Shown in pieces: positions 28,451 through 37,700 of a stretch of 64,000 nucleotides of DNA (position 1 is its first letter; every line of letters starts with the position of its first letter). The DNA is from Clostridium sp. CAG:440 (GTDB taxonomy: Bacteria; Bacillota; Clostridia; TANB77; CAG-508): the NCBI GenBank assembly GCA_000437215.1, contig FR898640.1:19161-83160 (forward strand). Direction: 5' to 3'. The position numbers were made by a program, and so were the translations under genes. The notes under the pieces are model-generated. The model saw only the letters and a program-made list of their open reading frames with translations, did not search any database and had not been told where the DNA came from.

Positions 28451-28864
28451 TTACACCCTTTTTCTGAAAATGCAAAATTTTGCATTGGAGCCGTACATTT
28501 CTCTTGTTTTCCTTATAACAGAAGCAATAGCTTCACTAGAACCTGTAACAGAATTGTAAACAATCTGTGGATATTTGGTACTAGCAACATTAAATTGGTC
28601 CATCTCCTGATAATCCTTTTCTTCTCCCATATGGAGAAGAAGTATTGCAGGAATATCTTCTCCTTCCATGCAAATGTCAGAAGAAAATCCTAAAACAAAC
28701 CATTCATACTCTGGCTTGTTTCCAATCCAATTTACCTTCTTCCACTTAACTTTTCTTTCCCTTATTTCAGAAAGAATTTCGCTGCTCTTTTTTAACACAA
28801 AAACTTCCTCTTCAGAAATCATGTCTCCTTTTTTCAGTATAATGATTTTGGATGCTTCACACAT
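28451..28864 (-). CDS. Hypothetical protein, solitary GC-richer gene
   Basis: This 137-residue soluble protein begins MCEASKIIILKKGDMIS and ends IFRKRV. I recognise no family. It has an alternation of charged and hydrophobic stretches and a segment, MEGEDIPAILLLHMGEE, that looks like a folded core. There is no membrane helix or signal peptide. It is visibly richer in G+C than smc or the ABC genes around it, and has its own sigmaA promoter, GAAAGGA site and terminator. The same layout is seen for the genes at 32621, 34294 and 38359. This suggests acquisition by transfer. Confidence 0.7.
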   Translation of the reverse strand: MCEASKIIILKKGDMISEEEVFVLKKSSEILSEIRERKVKWKKVNWIGNKPEYEWFVLGFSSDICMEGEDIPAILLLHMGEEKDYQEMDQFNVASTKYPQIVYNSVTGSSEAIASVIRKTREMYGSNAKFCIFRKRV

Positions 28865-28926
28865 TTATCATCAAGTCCTTTCAAAAATGTCTTAAACCAG
28901 CCAATTAGCCGTAAACGTATATTTTT

Positions 28927-28955
28927 ATTATACAACATTTTTTTATATTTTGCAA
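28927..28955 (-). promoter_or_regulatory. Promoter of the 137-residue hypothetical gene
   Basis: TTGCAA (28950-28955) and TATAAT (28927-28932) on the minus strand are 17 bases apart, leaving a leader of about 55 bases. Confidence 0.75.
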
Positions 28956-28989
28956 ATTTTTCAAGAATATTGTTTTACATAATATTTTT

Positions 28990-30000
28990 CTATTTTATTG
29001 CTTCATTTGCATATTCATTATTTACAATTTTATCATATGGTGCCTTTTTTTGTAATTCGCCTGCACTAGTCATAACATCTTGTAAAAGATTAAATGATTC
29101 TTCTTTTAAAACAGGAGTATCATTCCATGCATCTATATCTTTATAATTTTGTATAACCTTTGAAAGCAATGTTATATCTGTATCTGGGAAAAAGCTTTGG
29201 ACTACTTTTGCTATGTCTTCTGAAGAATTTTCTTTAACCCACTTTTGTCCTTTATATATAGCGTTTGTAAATTTTTGTATAGTTTCTTTATTATTTTCTA
29301 TATAGCTTTTTTTTGCAAAATATGCTGTATATGGTATTTCTCCTGCTGCCTCTCCAACAGAAGCAACAATATAACCTTTATTTTCATTTTGTGTAAGAGA
29401 TGCGGTTGGCTCAAATAATGTTACATAGTCAGCAGTTCCACTAGTAAATGCTCCAGCCATTAAGTCAAATTTTATACTGTCATCTAAAACAACATCTTTT
29501 TTTGGGTCTAGACCATTTTTTCTTAAAACATACTCTAAGGTCATATATGGAACCCCACCTTTTCTTCCAGGTATTATGGTTTTTCCTTTTAAATCCTGCC
29601 ATTTAAAATTGTCATTTTTTTCTCTTGCAACTAAAAATGAACCATCCTTTTTTGTCATTTGTGCAAACACTTGGCAATAGTCTTCTTTTCCTTCATTATA
29701 TACATAAATTGAAGCTTCTGGTCCTGCAAAACCAATATTTACTTGATTTGATAAAACAGATGTCATAACAGCATCTGCACCTTGCCCAGTGGTTAATTCA
29801 ATTTCTATACCATTTTCCTTAAAATATCCATTATTTATTGCAACATATTGTGGAGCATAAAAAACAGAACGTGTAACTTCACTTACCTTTATGTTTTTTA
29901 CATCATTGTTTGTATTTTTATGTTTTAAAACTGTAATACTAACAATTGCCACAATAACAATTACAATAACAACTATTCCAATAAAAATATTCCTTTTCAA
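28990..30000 (-). CDS. ABC transporter substrate-binding protein, NMT1/SsuA-like
   Basis: This 336-residue extracytoplasmic binding protein is anchored by one N-terminal helix (about residues 5-25). There is no lipobox cysteine. The mature part has YFKENGIEIELTTGQGADAVMTSVLSNQVNIGFAGPEASIY, the NMT1/THI5-like fold that binds sulfonates, thiamine precursors or related small molecules. It is the last gene of the ATPase-permease-binding protein operon. TTG at 29998-30000 with GGAGG upstream is the likely start. The substrate cannot be decided. Confidence 0.88.
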   Translation of the reverse strand: MKRNIFIGIVVIVIVIVAIVSITVLKHKNTNNDVKNIKVSEVTRSVFYAPQYVAINNGYFKENGIEIELTTGQGADAVMTSVLSNQVNIGFAGPEASIYVYNEGKEDYCQVFAQMTKKDGSFLVAREKNDNFKWQDLKGKTIIPGRKGGVPYMTLEYVLRKNGLDPKKDVVLDDSIKFDLMAGAFTSGTADYVTLFEPTASLTQNENKGYIVASVGEAAGEIPYTAYFAKKSYIENNKETIQKFTNAIYKGQKWVKENSSEDIAKVVQSFFPDTDITLLSKVIQNYKDIDAWNDTPVLKEESFNLLQDVMTSAGELQKKAPYDKIVNNEYANEAIK

Positions 30001-30011
30001 AATTTTCCTCC

Positions 30012-30823
30012 CTATTTAAACTTTTTTGTTTTTAGGATGAATTTTTCAAGTAAAATTACAGCCTCATACATAATTCCTGCAACAATTCCTAAGATAATTA
30101 CACTTGTCATTACCAAATCCAATTTAAATACTTGCCCTCCATATACTATCAAATAGCCAAGTCCTGCCTTTGAAACCAAAAACTCACCAGAGATTACTCC
30201 TACTAAAGAAAGCCCAATATTAACTTTTAATGAATTTATAAATGTGCTTATATTTGCGGGTATTATTATTTTAGTTAAAACTTGCAATTTACTTGCATTA
30301 AATGTTTTTGCCATTTTTATTACTTCTTTATCAGTTTTTAAAAATCCATTTAAATTTTCTAATATAGTTACAACAAGGGAAATTGCAACAGCCATAACAA
30401 TAATTGCAGGAGTTCCGGCCCCTACCCAAATTATAATAACTGGTCCGAAGTGCAACTTTTGGTAAACTATTTAAAACAACCAAAAATGGTTCAGAAACTT
30501 TTGCAAAAAAATTAGACCACCATAATAAAATTGCAATAAATATTCCCAAAAAAGTCCCAATTAAAAATCCGTACTATAGTTTCATATGAGGTAACCCAAA
30601 TATGTTTTAACAAATCATTTTGTGATAAATTCATAAATGTGTTAAAAATTCTACTTGGTTTGCTTGTTATAAAGCTATCAATAATATTTGCATTTGCTAA
30701 AATCTCCCATATAGCAAGAAATCCTATTAAAATAAGCATTTGGGTAATAAATACTAATATTTTTTGTTTTTTTATTTTAGATAAATATTTTTTTCTTTCT
30801 AATGATATATTTTTAATTTTCAT
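30012..30823 (-). CDS. ABC transporter permease, SsuC/TauC-like, needs two +1 shifts at CGGA
   Basis: This membrane subunit moves the substrate delivered by the binding protein. Zero-frame translation fails at 30571 and, in the second frame, again at 30447. Joining three segments (30823 to 30571, 30568 to 30447, 30444 to 30012) gives 269 residues with the expected helices. The joints read SYETIVGFLIGTFLG and SLPKVALGPVIIIWVGAG. The second contains the EAA-loop region that docks on the ATPase, conserved in SsuC/TauC. Removing one base at each CGGA makes the length divisible by three. The start overlaps the end of the restored ATPase gene by 11 bases. Confidence 0.88.
30444..30447 (-). other. 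Second CGGA recoding site in the ABC permease gene
   Basis: The coding strand reads GTT GCA CTT CGGA CCA GTT ATT. The shift restores PKVALGPVIIIW, the conserved coupling-loop sequence. Confidence 0.85.
30568..30571 (-). other. First CGGA recoding site in the ABC permease gene
   Basis: The coding strand reads GAA ACT ATA GTA CGGA TTT TTA ATT. The shift restores ETIVGFLIGTFLG, the start of the permease core (glycine 85). Confidence 0.85.
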
Positions 30824-31584
30824 CTACTCCAAGCTCCTTCCATAATGTATTAAAATACTGACTGAATTTAGGACTCTCTCTGCAGTTTAATGGAGTACGC
30901 CCGGGAAATATCAAAATCAATTTTGTGTATATCTTTTATAGTTCCTGGTCTTTTGCTTAAAACAAGTACTCTATCTGACATACTTATAGCCTCTGAAATA
31001 TCATGTGTTACAATTAATGCTGTAATATTTTCCTGCCTTAAAATTTGATAAATATCATTTGTAACCATTATTCTAGTTTGATAATCAAGTGCACAAAATG
31101 CCTCATCTAATAGCAATATTTTAGGTTTTACAGCCAATGTCCTAATTAAAGCAGCCCTTTGCCTCATTCCCCCAGAAATTTCTGATGGATACTTATCTTT
31201 AAAATCATACAAACTATATTTTTTTAGTAAACTTTCTACATACTCTATATTTTCCTTGCTTTTCTTACCTTTAACCTCAAGACCAAATAAAGCATTACTA
31301 AAAATAGTTCTCCACTCAAGCAAGCAATCTCTTTGAAGCATATAGCCAATCTTTGGAGAAACACCAGTAACCTTCTCATTTTGTATGTAAATTTCTCCTT
31401 CGCTTTTTTCTTCTAAACCAGCTATAATAGACAACAAAGTTGACTTTCCACAACCGCTAGGCCCAATAATGCTCACAAACTCTCCAGGCTTAACCCTAAA
31501 ATTAACATTCTTTAAAGCTTGAACCTCACCATCCTTGTTTTGATACCTTTTTCCAATACCCTTTACCTCTAAAATACTTGCCAT
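30813..31584 (-). CDS. ABC transporter ATPase, SsuB/TauB-like, needs a +1 shift at CGGG
   Basis: This cytoplasmic ATPase energises the importer. It has Walker A (GPSGCGKST), Q loop (YMLQRD), signature (ISGGMRQRAAL), Walker B (ILLLDEAF), D loop and switch His (IVTHDISEA). The zero frame ends at 30868 after 238 residues. The usual C-terminal tail, GRTPLNCRESPKF then YFNTLWKELGV, is in the +1 frame and ends at 30813-30815, giving 256 residues. The best place for the shift is CGGG (30900-30903), because the bases right after it encode GRTPL. A shift a few codons later would also join the frames, so this site is slightly less certain than the others. It is the first gene of the operon. Confidence 0.85.
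30900..30903 (-). other. CGGG recoding site in the ABC ATPase gene
   Basis: The coding strand reads GAT ATT TCC CGGG CGT ACT CCA TTA. The shift gives ISGRTPLNCRESP, close to the tail usual in this ATPase family. It is the only site with GGG instead of GGA; both are read by tRNA-Gly(UCC). Confidence 0.7.
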
Positions 31585-31630
31585 AATTTTCCTCCTATAA
31601 ATCCGTCCTAATATATTTTATGTAAAGGAG

Positions 31631-31892
31631 AAAAAATTGCCACTGGTTCCGGGTTTAAATGGCAATAAATCATCACTTGCCTATGTATAAATAAAAATAA
31701 TATATGAGTTTGAAGAACCGCGTAAGCGACTAAACGAGTGCATAGCACGAGTGCGAATTGGAGCAACCAACATATAAGATTTTAATTTTGTTGGTTGCGA
31801 CACCAAGGTTCAAAAACCATATTTATTTTTATTTATACCTAGGCAAGTGATGATTTATTGCCATTTAAACCCGGAACCAGTAGCAATTTTTT
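31631..31892. repeat. MITE-like element with long terminal inverted repeats
   Basis: About 262 bases with near-perfect inverted ends of about 65 bases (31631-31700 and 31824-31892). They contain TGGTTCCGGGTTTAAATGGC and CATCACTTGCCTA. The core holds a second inverted pair (GCAACCAAC/GTTGGTTGC) and CGCGTAAGCGAC. There is no open reading frame. It fills most of the 334-base gap between the ATPase gene and trmL. A related core lies inverted at 43091-43183, and isolated end units lie at 33369-33436. Confidence 0.8.
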
Positions 31893-31918
31893 CTTCTAGC
31901 CCCTTAAACTATCAGCTT

Positions 31919-32416
31919 TTAATCAAAATAACTACTTATTTCCTCTAAATTTTCAAACTCTTTTTGACGTAAAATATCATAAACCACTATCGCAACAGAA
32001 TTTGACAAATTAAGTGACCTAAGTGTTGGTCTCATTGGTATTCTTATCGTTTTATCAATATATTTTTTCAATACATCCTCTGGAAGTCCTTTAGTTTCTT
32101 TACCAAATAGCACAAAAACTTCATCCATTTTTGAATAATTTGGTTCAAAATATACATGTTTTCCTTTTGTTGTTACAAAATACATGTTATTTTCTTCTGG
32201 TTTATATTTTTCTAAAAATCTTTCAAATGAATCATGTTCTTCAATTTCAAGCTTATCCCAATAGTCAAGTCCAGCCCTTTGAACAGCCTTTTCAGATATG
32301 CTAAATCCTAATGGATGCACTAGGTGTAGCTTTCCTCCAGTTGCAGCACATGTTCTTGCTATATTTCCAGTATTTTGTGGTATTTCTGGTTCAACCAATA
32401 CAACATTTAATTTCAT
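31919..32416 (-). CDS. trmL: tRNA (cytidine(34)-2'-O)-methyltransferase
   Basis: TrmL methylates the wobble base of tRNA-Leu isoacceptors with SAM. The 165-residue SPOUT protein has EPEIPQNTGNIARTC, FGKETKGLPE and the C-terminal knot motif IPMRPTLRSLNLSNSVAIVVY. This is the family's usual short length. GAGGT precedes the ATG. Confidence 0.93.
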   Translation of the reverse strand: MKLNVVLVEPEIPQNTGNIARTCAATGGKLHLVHPLGFSISEKAVQRAGLDYWDKLEIEEHDSFERFLEKYKPEENNMYFVTTKGKHVYFEPNYSKMDEVFVLFGKETKGLPEDVLKKYIDKTIRIPMRPTLRSLNLSNSVAIVVYDILRQKEFENLEEISSYFD

Positions 32417-32440
32417 ATATATACCTCTTTTTTTATTTTT

Positions 32441-32469
32441 ATTTTAACATATTAATAAAAAAATGCCAA
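32441..32469 (-). promoter_or_regulatory. Promoter of trmL
   Basis: TTGGCA (32464-32469) and TAAAAT (32441-32446) on the minus strand, 17 bases apart. Confidence 0.65.
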
Positions 32470-32526
32470 CAATATTTATCTGGCTTAAATAATTTTTTAA
32501 ATTTTCATAAGCCATCTTCAATAACG

Positions 32527-32555
32527 TTGATTTTTCAAGTTTTTTTTGGTATAAT
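32527..32555 (+). promoter_or_regulatory. Promoter of the PurC-like gene
   Basis: TTGATT (32527-32532) and TATAAT (32550-32555) are 17 bases apart. A leader of about 60 bases follows. Confidence 0.75.
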
Positions 32556-32620
32556 TATTATACCGTGCCTTTAACAATTTGATAAGCGTAATACTTATCT
32601 TAGCCAAGAGGAGGACATCT

Positions 32621-33283
32621 ATGGACATTATCACAAGAGGTACCAAATTTTATGAAGGAAAAAACAATACCCTATATTGGACTAACAATCCATATATAAT
32701 CGAAATGGAGGCAAAAAACGAAACTTCAAATTTAATTTCGACACTACTTTTTAAACTTCTTTCAAATAATGGTATTCCAGTTCATTTTATATGTTCTGGA
32801 ACAAATTCCATTTCGAAAAGAGTAAGAAAAGCCAACATTATTAACATTAATGCAATTGGAAGATTTGTTTGCGATGAAAGTTTTTCAAAACGGTATGGCA
32901 TTGCTCCTGGAATAGTTTTTGATGATATGGTTTTTGAGCTTCAATACATAAATGAAGAGTTAAAAAATCCATTTATTTCATCATCTGCTGCAGGCTATGG
33001 GCTACATATTGCAAGCATTTCTGACTTACTTGAAATTGAAGAAATAACCTACTTTGCAGGCGATATTATCAAATATTTCTTCGAAGAATGCAATCTAACC
33101 CCAGTAGACTTTAAGCTTAAATTTGGTTATGATTGTCAAACCAGAGAGCTTCTTGTTTGCGGTGATATTTCAGATATCACTTGCCATTTATTAGATGAAA
33201 ATGGTAATCTGATTACTAAAAATACTATAAAAAACATTTCTAATATTGAATTGGCTTACCAAAAAGCTCTAAAAAAGTTTTAA
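32621..33283 (+). CDS. Divergent SAICAR synthetase (PurC)-like protein
   Basis: This 220-residue protein follows the PurC fold: RGTKFYEGKNNTLYW at the start, LLSNNGIPVHFI, SKRYGIAPG in place of the family's LVKRxGIEEG, NPFI, and VDFKLKFG, a PurC signature. SAICAR synthetase joins aspartate to CAIR in purine synthesis. Several catalytic motifs differ, however: the usual RNxAAGS is GRFVCDES, and the GDEFSPD loop is GDISDIT. Activity may be lost or changed. The gene is GC-richer than its neighbours, has its own promoter, an AGAGGAGGA site and terminator, and no purine genes around it. It uses CGG (32891-32893) as Arg within the conserved KRYG motif. Confidence 0.7.
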   Translation: MDIITRGTKFYEGKNNTLYWTNNPYIIEMEAKNETSNLISTLLFKLLSNNGIPVHFICSGTNSISKRVRKANIININAIGRFVCDESFSKRYGIAPGIVFDDMVFELQYINEELKNPFISSSAAGYGLHIASISDLLEIEEITYFAGDIIKYFFEECNLTPVDFKLKFGYDCQTRELLVCGDISDITCHLLDENGNLITKNTIKNISNIELAYQKALKKF

Positions 33284-33320
33284 TACTTAACATTTCTTTC
33301 ATATCTGGTACGGTTACTTC

Positions 33321-33347
33321 AAAAGCACACTTTTCTAAGTGTGCTTT
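33321..33347 (+). terminator. Terminator of the PurC-like gene
   Basis: AAAAGCACAC pairs with GTGTGCTTTT around a short loop, followed by T-rich sequence. Confidence 0.85.
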
Positions 33348-33368
33348 TATCTATTTTTATTTTAAATA

Positions 33369-33436
33369 ATTGCCATTTAAACCCGGAACCGGTGGCAATT
33401 TATTGCCATTTAAACCCGGAACCTGTGGCAATTTTT
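33369..33436. repeat. Two tandem 33-bp units of the MITE end repeat
   Basis: Two head-to-tail copies (33369-33401, 33402-33434) of ATTGCCATTTAAACCCGG-AACC-NGTGGCAATTT differ at one base. Each unit can fold by itself (ATTGCCA/TGGCAAT). They match the ends of the element at 31631-31892. The second unit encodes the C-terminal residues of the methyltransferase gene. Confidence 0.85.
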
Positions 33437-34213
33437 TGTCTTACATATTCATATAACATTATTCCTGTACTTACAGCTGCATTTAGGCTTTCTGTTTTCC
33501 CTAACATTGGTATCTTTACTTTATAATCTGCAATGTCTTGTATTTGTTTTTCTACTCCGTTTGCCTCATTTCCAATTATTATAACTTTTTTACTGTAATC
33601 TACGTCATAAAAGCTTTTGCTTGTTTGAAGCGATGTTACAACTAATTTAAAGTTATGTTTTTGTACTTCTTTTAGTGTTTGTTTCAAATCTTCACATTCT
33701 ATTATTTTTACCCTAAAAATTGCTCCCATTGTTGATCTTACAACTTTTGGATTAAATGCATCTGCTGTGTCTTTTGACACCAAAATTTGGTTTAATCCGT
33801 ACGCTATCTACTGTCCTTAAGATTGTTCCTAAATTACCTGGATCTTGAATATCGTCCAATGCAACTATAATATCACTTTTATAGTCTATTTCATTATTGT
33901 TAATGTCTTTTTCTATTATAGCAAGTATTCCTTGTGGGTTTACTACATCTGTTAATGTATCAAATATTTTTTTGGTTACATATACACATTCATATTTTGC
34001 TATTTCATACATTAATTCTTTTGGAATAACATCAATTTTTGTGCAATCTTCACATATTACAATTTGTTTTATATTTGCATTTTCATTTATTGCCTCATTA
34101 ATTAATTTTATTCCTTCTATAATGTAAGATTGACATATATCTCTATACTTTTTTTCTTTTAATTTTTTTACATGTTTTACAAATTCATTGTCTTTACTAG
34201 TAATAATATTCAT
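33400..34213 (-). CDS. TrmH/SpoU-family RNA 2'-O-methyltransferase, needs a +1 shift at CGGA
   Basis: The N-terminal part has the substrate-binding domain (ITSKDNEFVKHVKKLKEKKYR) and the SpoU start DDIQDPGNLGTILRTVDS. The zero frame ends at 33752. The remainder, SKDTADAFNPKVVRSTMGAIF, IIGNEANGVEK and VKIPMLGKTESLNAAVSTGIML, is in the +1 frame. These are SpoU motifs 2 and 3, which form the SAM knot. The shift is at CGGA (33796-33799), giving DSVGLNQILVS. The restored length is 270 residues. The last ten codons (IATGSGFKWQ) and stop are supplied by a dispersed repeat. The likely target is ribosomal RNA, but the exact site is unknown. Confidence 0.88.
33796..33799 (-). other. CGGA recoding site in the SpoU methyltransferase gene
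   Basis: The coding strand reads GTA GAT AGC GTA CGGA TTA AAC CAA. The shift restores DSVGLNQILVSKDTAD, where the family has a conserved small-Gly pair (residue 139). Confidence 0.85.
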
Positions 34214-34249
34214 ATTGCCTCCCTATTTTTTTAATATTAAAATAAAGTT

Positions 34250-34278
34250 GAACTCGAAAATATAGTTTTTCCGAGTTC
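34250..34278. terminator. Hairpin after the HTH gene
   Basis: GAACTCG pairs with CGAGTTC across a 15-base loop. The T run on the minus side is weak, so termination there is less sure. Confidence 0.5.
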
Positions 34279-34293
34279 TTTTTTGAGTGCTTT

Positions 34294-34671
34294 TTACTTC
34301 CGGGCTACTTGGTCTTTACATTTTTTATTTTGTTCGACATTGTAAATTTTGGTTTTATATGCAATATATTTTGCCTTGTCCTCCTTAAATATTGATTTAA
34401 GATAATCATCGAACTTTTCTCTGGGAACCCTAAAAAATTTGCATGCTTCATCCACCGTAATGTTCTGGTGGATTACCCTCTGTAAGGCCATGTAAGGTTT
34501 GTTTTTTACTAAAGCATATAGCTTTGGTTTAGCATACTGAAGCTGCTCATTTATAAGCCTTTTTACTACTGAGCCCTTTAGGCCAAACTCTTCACCAACT
34601 TCATCATAGTTTCTTCCTTCTGCCATACAATAGCCTACAGCAACTACCCGGTCAATCTGTTTATACGTCAT
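34294..34671 (-). CDS. Small HTH protein, SpoIIID-like N-terminal part
   Basis: This 125-residue basic protein has a predicted helix-turn-helix at about residues 6-45 (NYDEVGEEFGLKGSVVKRLINE). The pattern resembles the SpoIIID recognition motif (AxEFGVSKSTVHKxL). A second helical segment (VDEACKFFRVPREKFDDYL) may be another HTH. It probably binds DNA, but the target is unknown. The gene is GC-richer than mfd beside it. Its promoter lies inside the 3' end of mfd, AAGGAG precedes the ATG, and a hairpin follows. CGG occurs twice as an ordinary Arg codon (34648-34650 and 34300-34302), followed by G and A, unlike native genes. Confidence 0.65.
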   Translation of the reverse strand: MTYKQIDRVVAVGYCMAEGRNYDEVGEEFGLKGSVVKRLINEQLQYAKPKLYALVKNKPYMALQRVIHQNITVDEACKFFRVPREKFDDYLKSIFKEDKAKYIAYKTKIYNVEQNKKCKDQVARK

Positions 34672-34704
34672 TTTGCGACACTCCTTAAATATAAAATATT
34701 ATAA

Positions 34705-37700
34705 TTATATTATATCATTTTTTTCTAGATTTTTCAATTCTTTCAAAAACTCTGTAACACTATTTAATATTTTTTGTTCCTCTATTTCTTTTATTTTTAA
34801 TGTAATCATTGTTTTTATACCAGGAGAAAATTTTATTTTTTCTTTATATATTTCAATTAATTTTACTATGTCATATTTATTTTCTCCACCTTCAAATGTA
34901 AATACTATATTTTCTTGTCTTTGATTTATTTTTATTATTTGCAAGTCTTTAGCTAAATATTTAATTCTTGCAATTGAAAGTAAGTTTTCCAATTCTTTTG
35001 GCATATTTCCATACCTATCTATTATTTCGTCTATTACATTTTGTATATCTTCTTCATTTTTACATAAAGCAATATTTTGGTATATTTCTATTTTTTGGCT
35101 TGAATCTTTTATATAATCATCTGGTATATAACTTGTAACATTTAAATCTATTTGAATGTCTATGTCTTCTTTTACTTCTATTCCCTGTGATTCTTTTATT
35201 ACTTCATCTAATAAATTGCAATATGTCTCATATCCAACTTGTTCTAAATGTCCTGATTGTATTTCTCCAAGCAAGCTTCCAGCCCCTCTTATTTCTAGGT
35301 CTCTCATTGCAATTTTAAATCCTGAGCCAAACTGTGTAAATTCCTTTATTGCTTTTAATCTTTTATCAGCAACTTCTGTTAATAATTTTTCTCTTTTGTA
35401 TGTAATATATGCATATCCTTGTTTATTTGATCTTCCAACTCTTCCTCTTATTTGGTATAATTGTGCTAATCCCATCTTGTCAGCATTTTCTACAATTATG
35501 GTATTTGCATTTGGAATATCTATTCCAGATTCTAAGATTGTTGTACATACCAAAACATTTGTCTTTTTATCAATAAAGTCTTTCATTATTTCTTCAATTT
35601 TTGCACCTGTCATTTGTCCATGGGCATAAGAAACATTTGCCTCTGGAACAAGCCTTGAAATATCATCTGCTTTTTTTATTATTCCTTCTACATTATTAAA
35701 TATATAAAATACCTGCCCATCTCTTTCCAATTCCTTAGTAATAGCTTCTTTTATAACCTCTTCATCATATTCTAATACATAAGTTTGCACTGGTCTTCTA
35801 TTTTGAGGTGGCTCATATATAACAGACATATCTCTTACCCCCACAATTGACATATGTAAGGTTCTTGGAATTGGTGTTGCAGTCATTGTCAATACATCAA
35901 CATTTGTTTTATATTGTTTTATTTTTTCTTTATCTTTTACCCCAAATCTATGCTCTTCATCTATAATTAAAAGTCCTAAATCTTTAAATTCCACATCTTT
36001 ACTAAGAAGTCTATGTGTTCCAATTACAACATCAACTTCACCTAATTTTAATTTTTTTACTACCTCATTTTGGTATTTCTTACTTTTAAATCTATTTAAC
36101 ACCTCAACTTTAATTGCAAATTCTTCCATTCTCTTTTTAAATTCTTCATATTGTTGATCTGCAAGTACTGTAGTTGGTACTAAATATGCAACTTGTTTTT
36201 GATCCATTACTGCTTTAAATGCTGCCCTTATTGCAACTTCTGTCTTGCCATAGCCAACATCTCCACAAAGTAATCTGTCCATTGGTTTATTATTTTCCAT
36301 ATCTTTTTTTATTTCTTCTATGCATCTTAACTGGTCATCTGTTTCTTGATATGGGAAACTTGCCTCAAATTGATTTTGCCATGGTGTATCTTTGCTAAAT
36401 GCAAATCCTTTTGATTTTTCTCTTTTGGCATATAATTCTATCAATTCTTTAGCAACCTCTCTTAAATTCTTTTTTACTTTTGCCTTAGTATTTTGCCATT
36501 CTTTGCTTCCAAGTTTATTTATTTTAGGTGAAGCACCATCTCCACCAATATACTTTCTTATTGTATCTAACGCATCTGTTGGAACATATAAAACATCATC
36601 ATTTTTATATTTTATTTTTATATAATCTTTTATAACCCCATCTGCTTTTATAGTATTGACCCCAATGTAAATTCCTATTCCATGTATTTTGTGTACTACA
36701 TAATCTCCAATTTTCAAGTCTGCAAATACAACCTTTTGTCCCTCTTTATATGCAGTAGTTACTGGAAGTCTTTTCTTCTTACCTCCATCTATTAAATCAT
36801 CTGCACTAATGACTATTTGATTTAATTCAAAATTTTCAAAACCAGATGAAAGCTTTCCAAGTGAAATTGTAACTATACTTTCCTCTGATTTAGCAATAAT
36901 TGTTTGATTTAAGTTTTCTTCTATTTTTGAAACAATCTCTTCTTTTTCAAATATATTCTTTAATTTTTTTAGCTTTTCTTTATTATCTGCTAAGACTACT
37001 ATTTCCTTTTTATTATTTAACCATTTTTTTAAGTCTTTTATTAGTTCTTCTATTTCACTTTTATAATAATTTATTTCTCTATACACAAAATTATATTTTT
37101 CTGCTTGATAGTCTACTTTATCGTCTTGTTTTTCAACATATATTATTTGATTTCCTTTTAATTTTTCTTCAATTTGTTCATAAGAATACATATTTTTTAT
37201 AGCATCTGGTACAATTTTATTTTTTTCAAGAAGTGATTTTATTAGTTCATTATTATCATTTGATATATTTTTAGCTCTTTGTTTTATTTTTGTAATTTCA
37301 TCTAGTGCTATTATGCAGTTATTGCTTAAATACTCTAAAATTGTTTGAGGCTCACTATAAAAACTATCAAAATATTTGTCAACCTTGCTTATATAGTCTC
37401 CTTCTTGTATTTGTTCAATATCTTCTTCTACTATTTTTTCTTGTGATTCTTCATAAATATTTTGTTTTATATTGTTTATTATTTTTTCTTTATTTTCCTC
37501 TAAGACATACTCATGTGCTGGATTTATTTTAACTTTTTCTAATGTCTTAATTGATCTTTGAGTTGCTATATTAAATGTTCTTATAGAATCTATTTCATCA
37601 CCCCAAAATTCAATTCTGACACCTATTTGAGTTGTTATAGATATGTCTAATATTCCACCTCTAATACTAAATTGACCTCTTCCATCAATTAGTTCATATC

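Noticed and set aside
30868..30903. Placing the ATPase shift at CAGA a few codons after CGGG
   Set aside because: It also joins the frames, but the bases right after CGGG already encode GRTPLNCRESP in the +1 frame, as in homologues. So the earlier site is preferred.
33369..33436. Short CRISPR array
   Set aside because: Only two units, directly joined without spacers, and matching the ends of a dispersed element.
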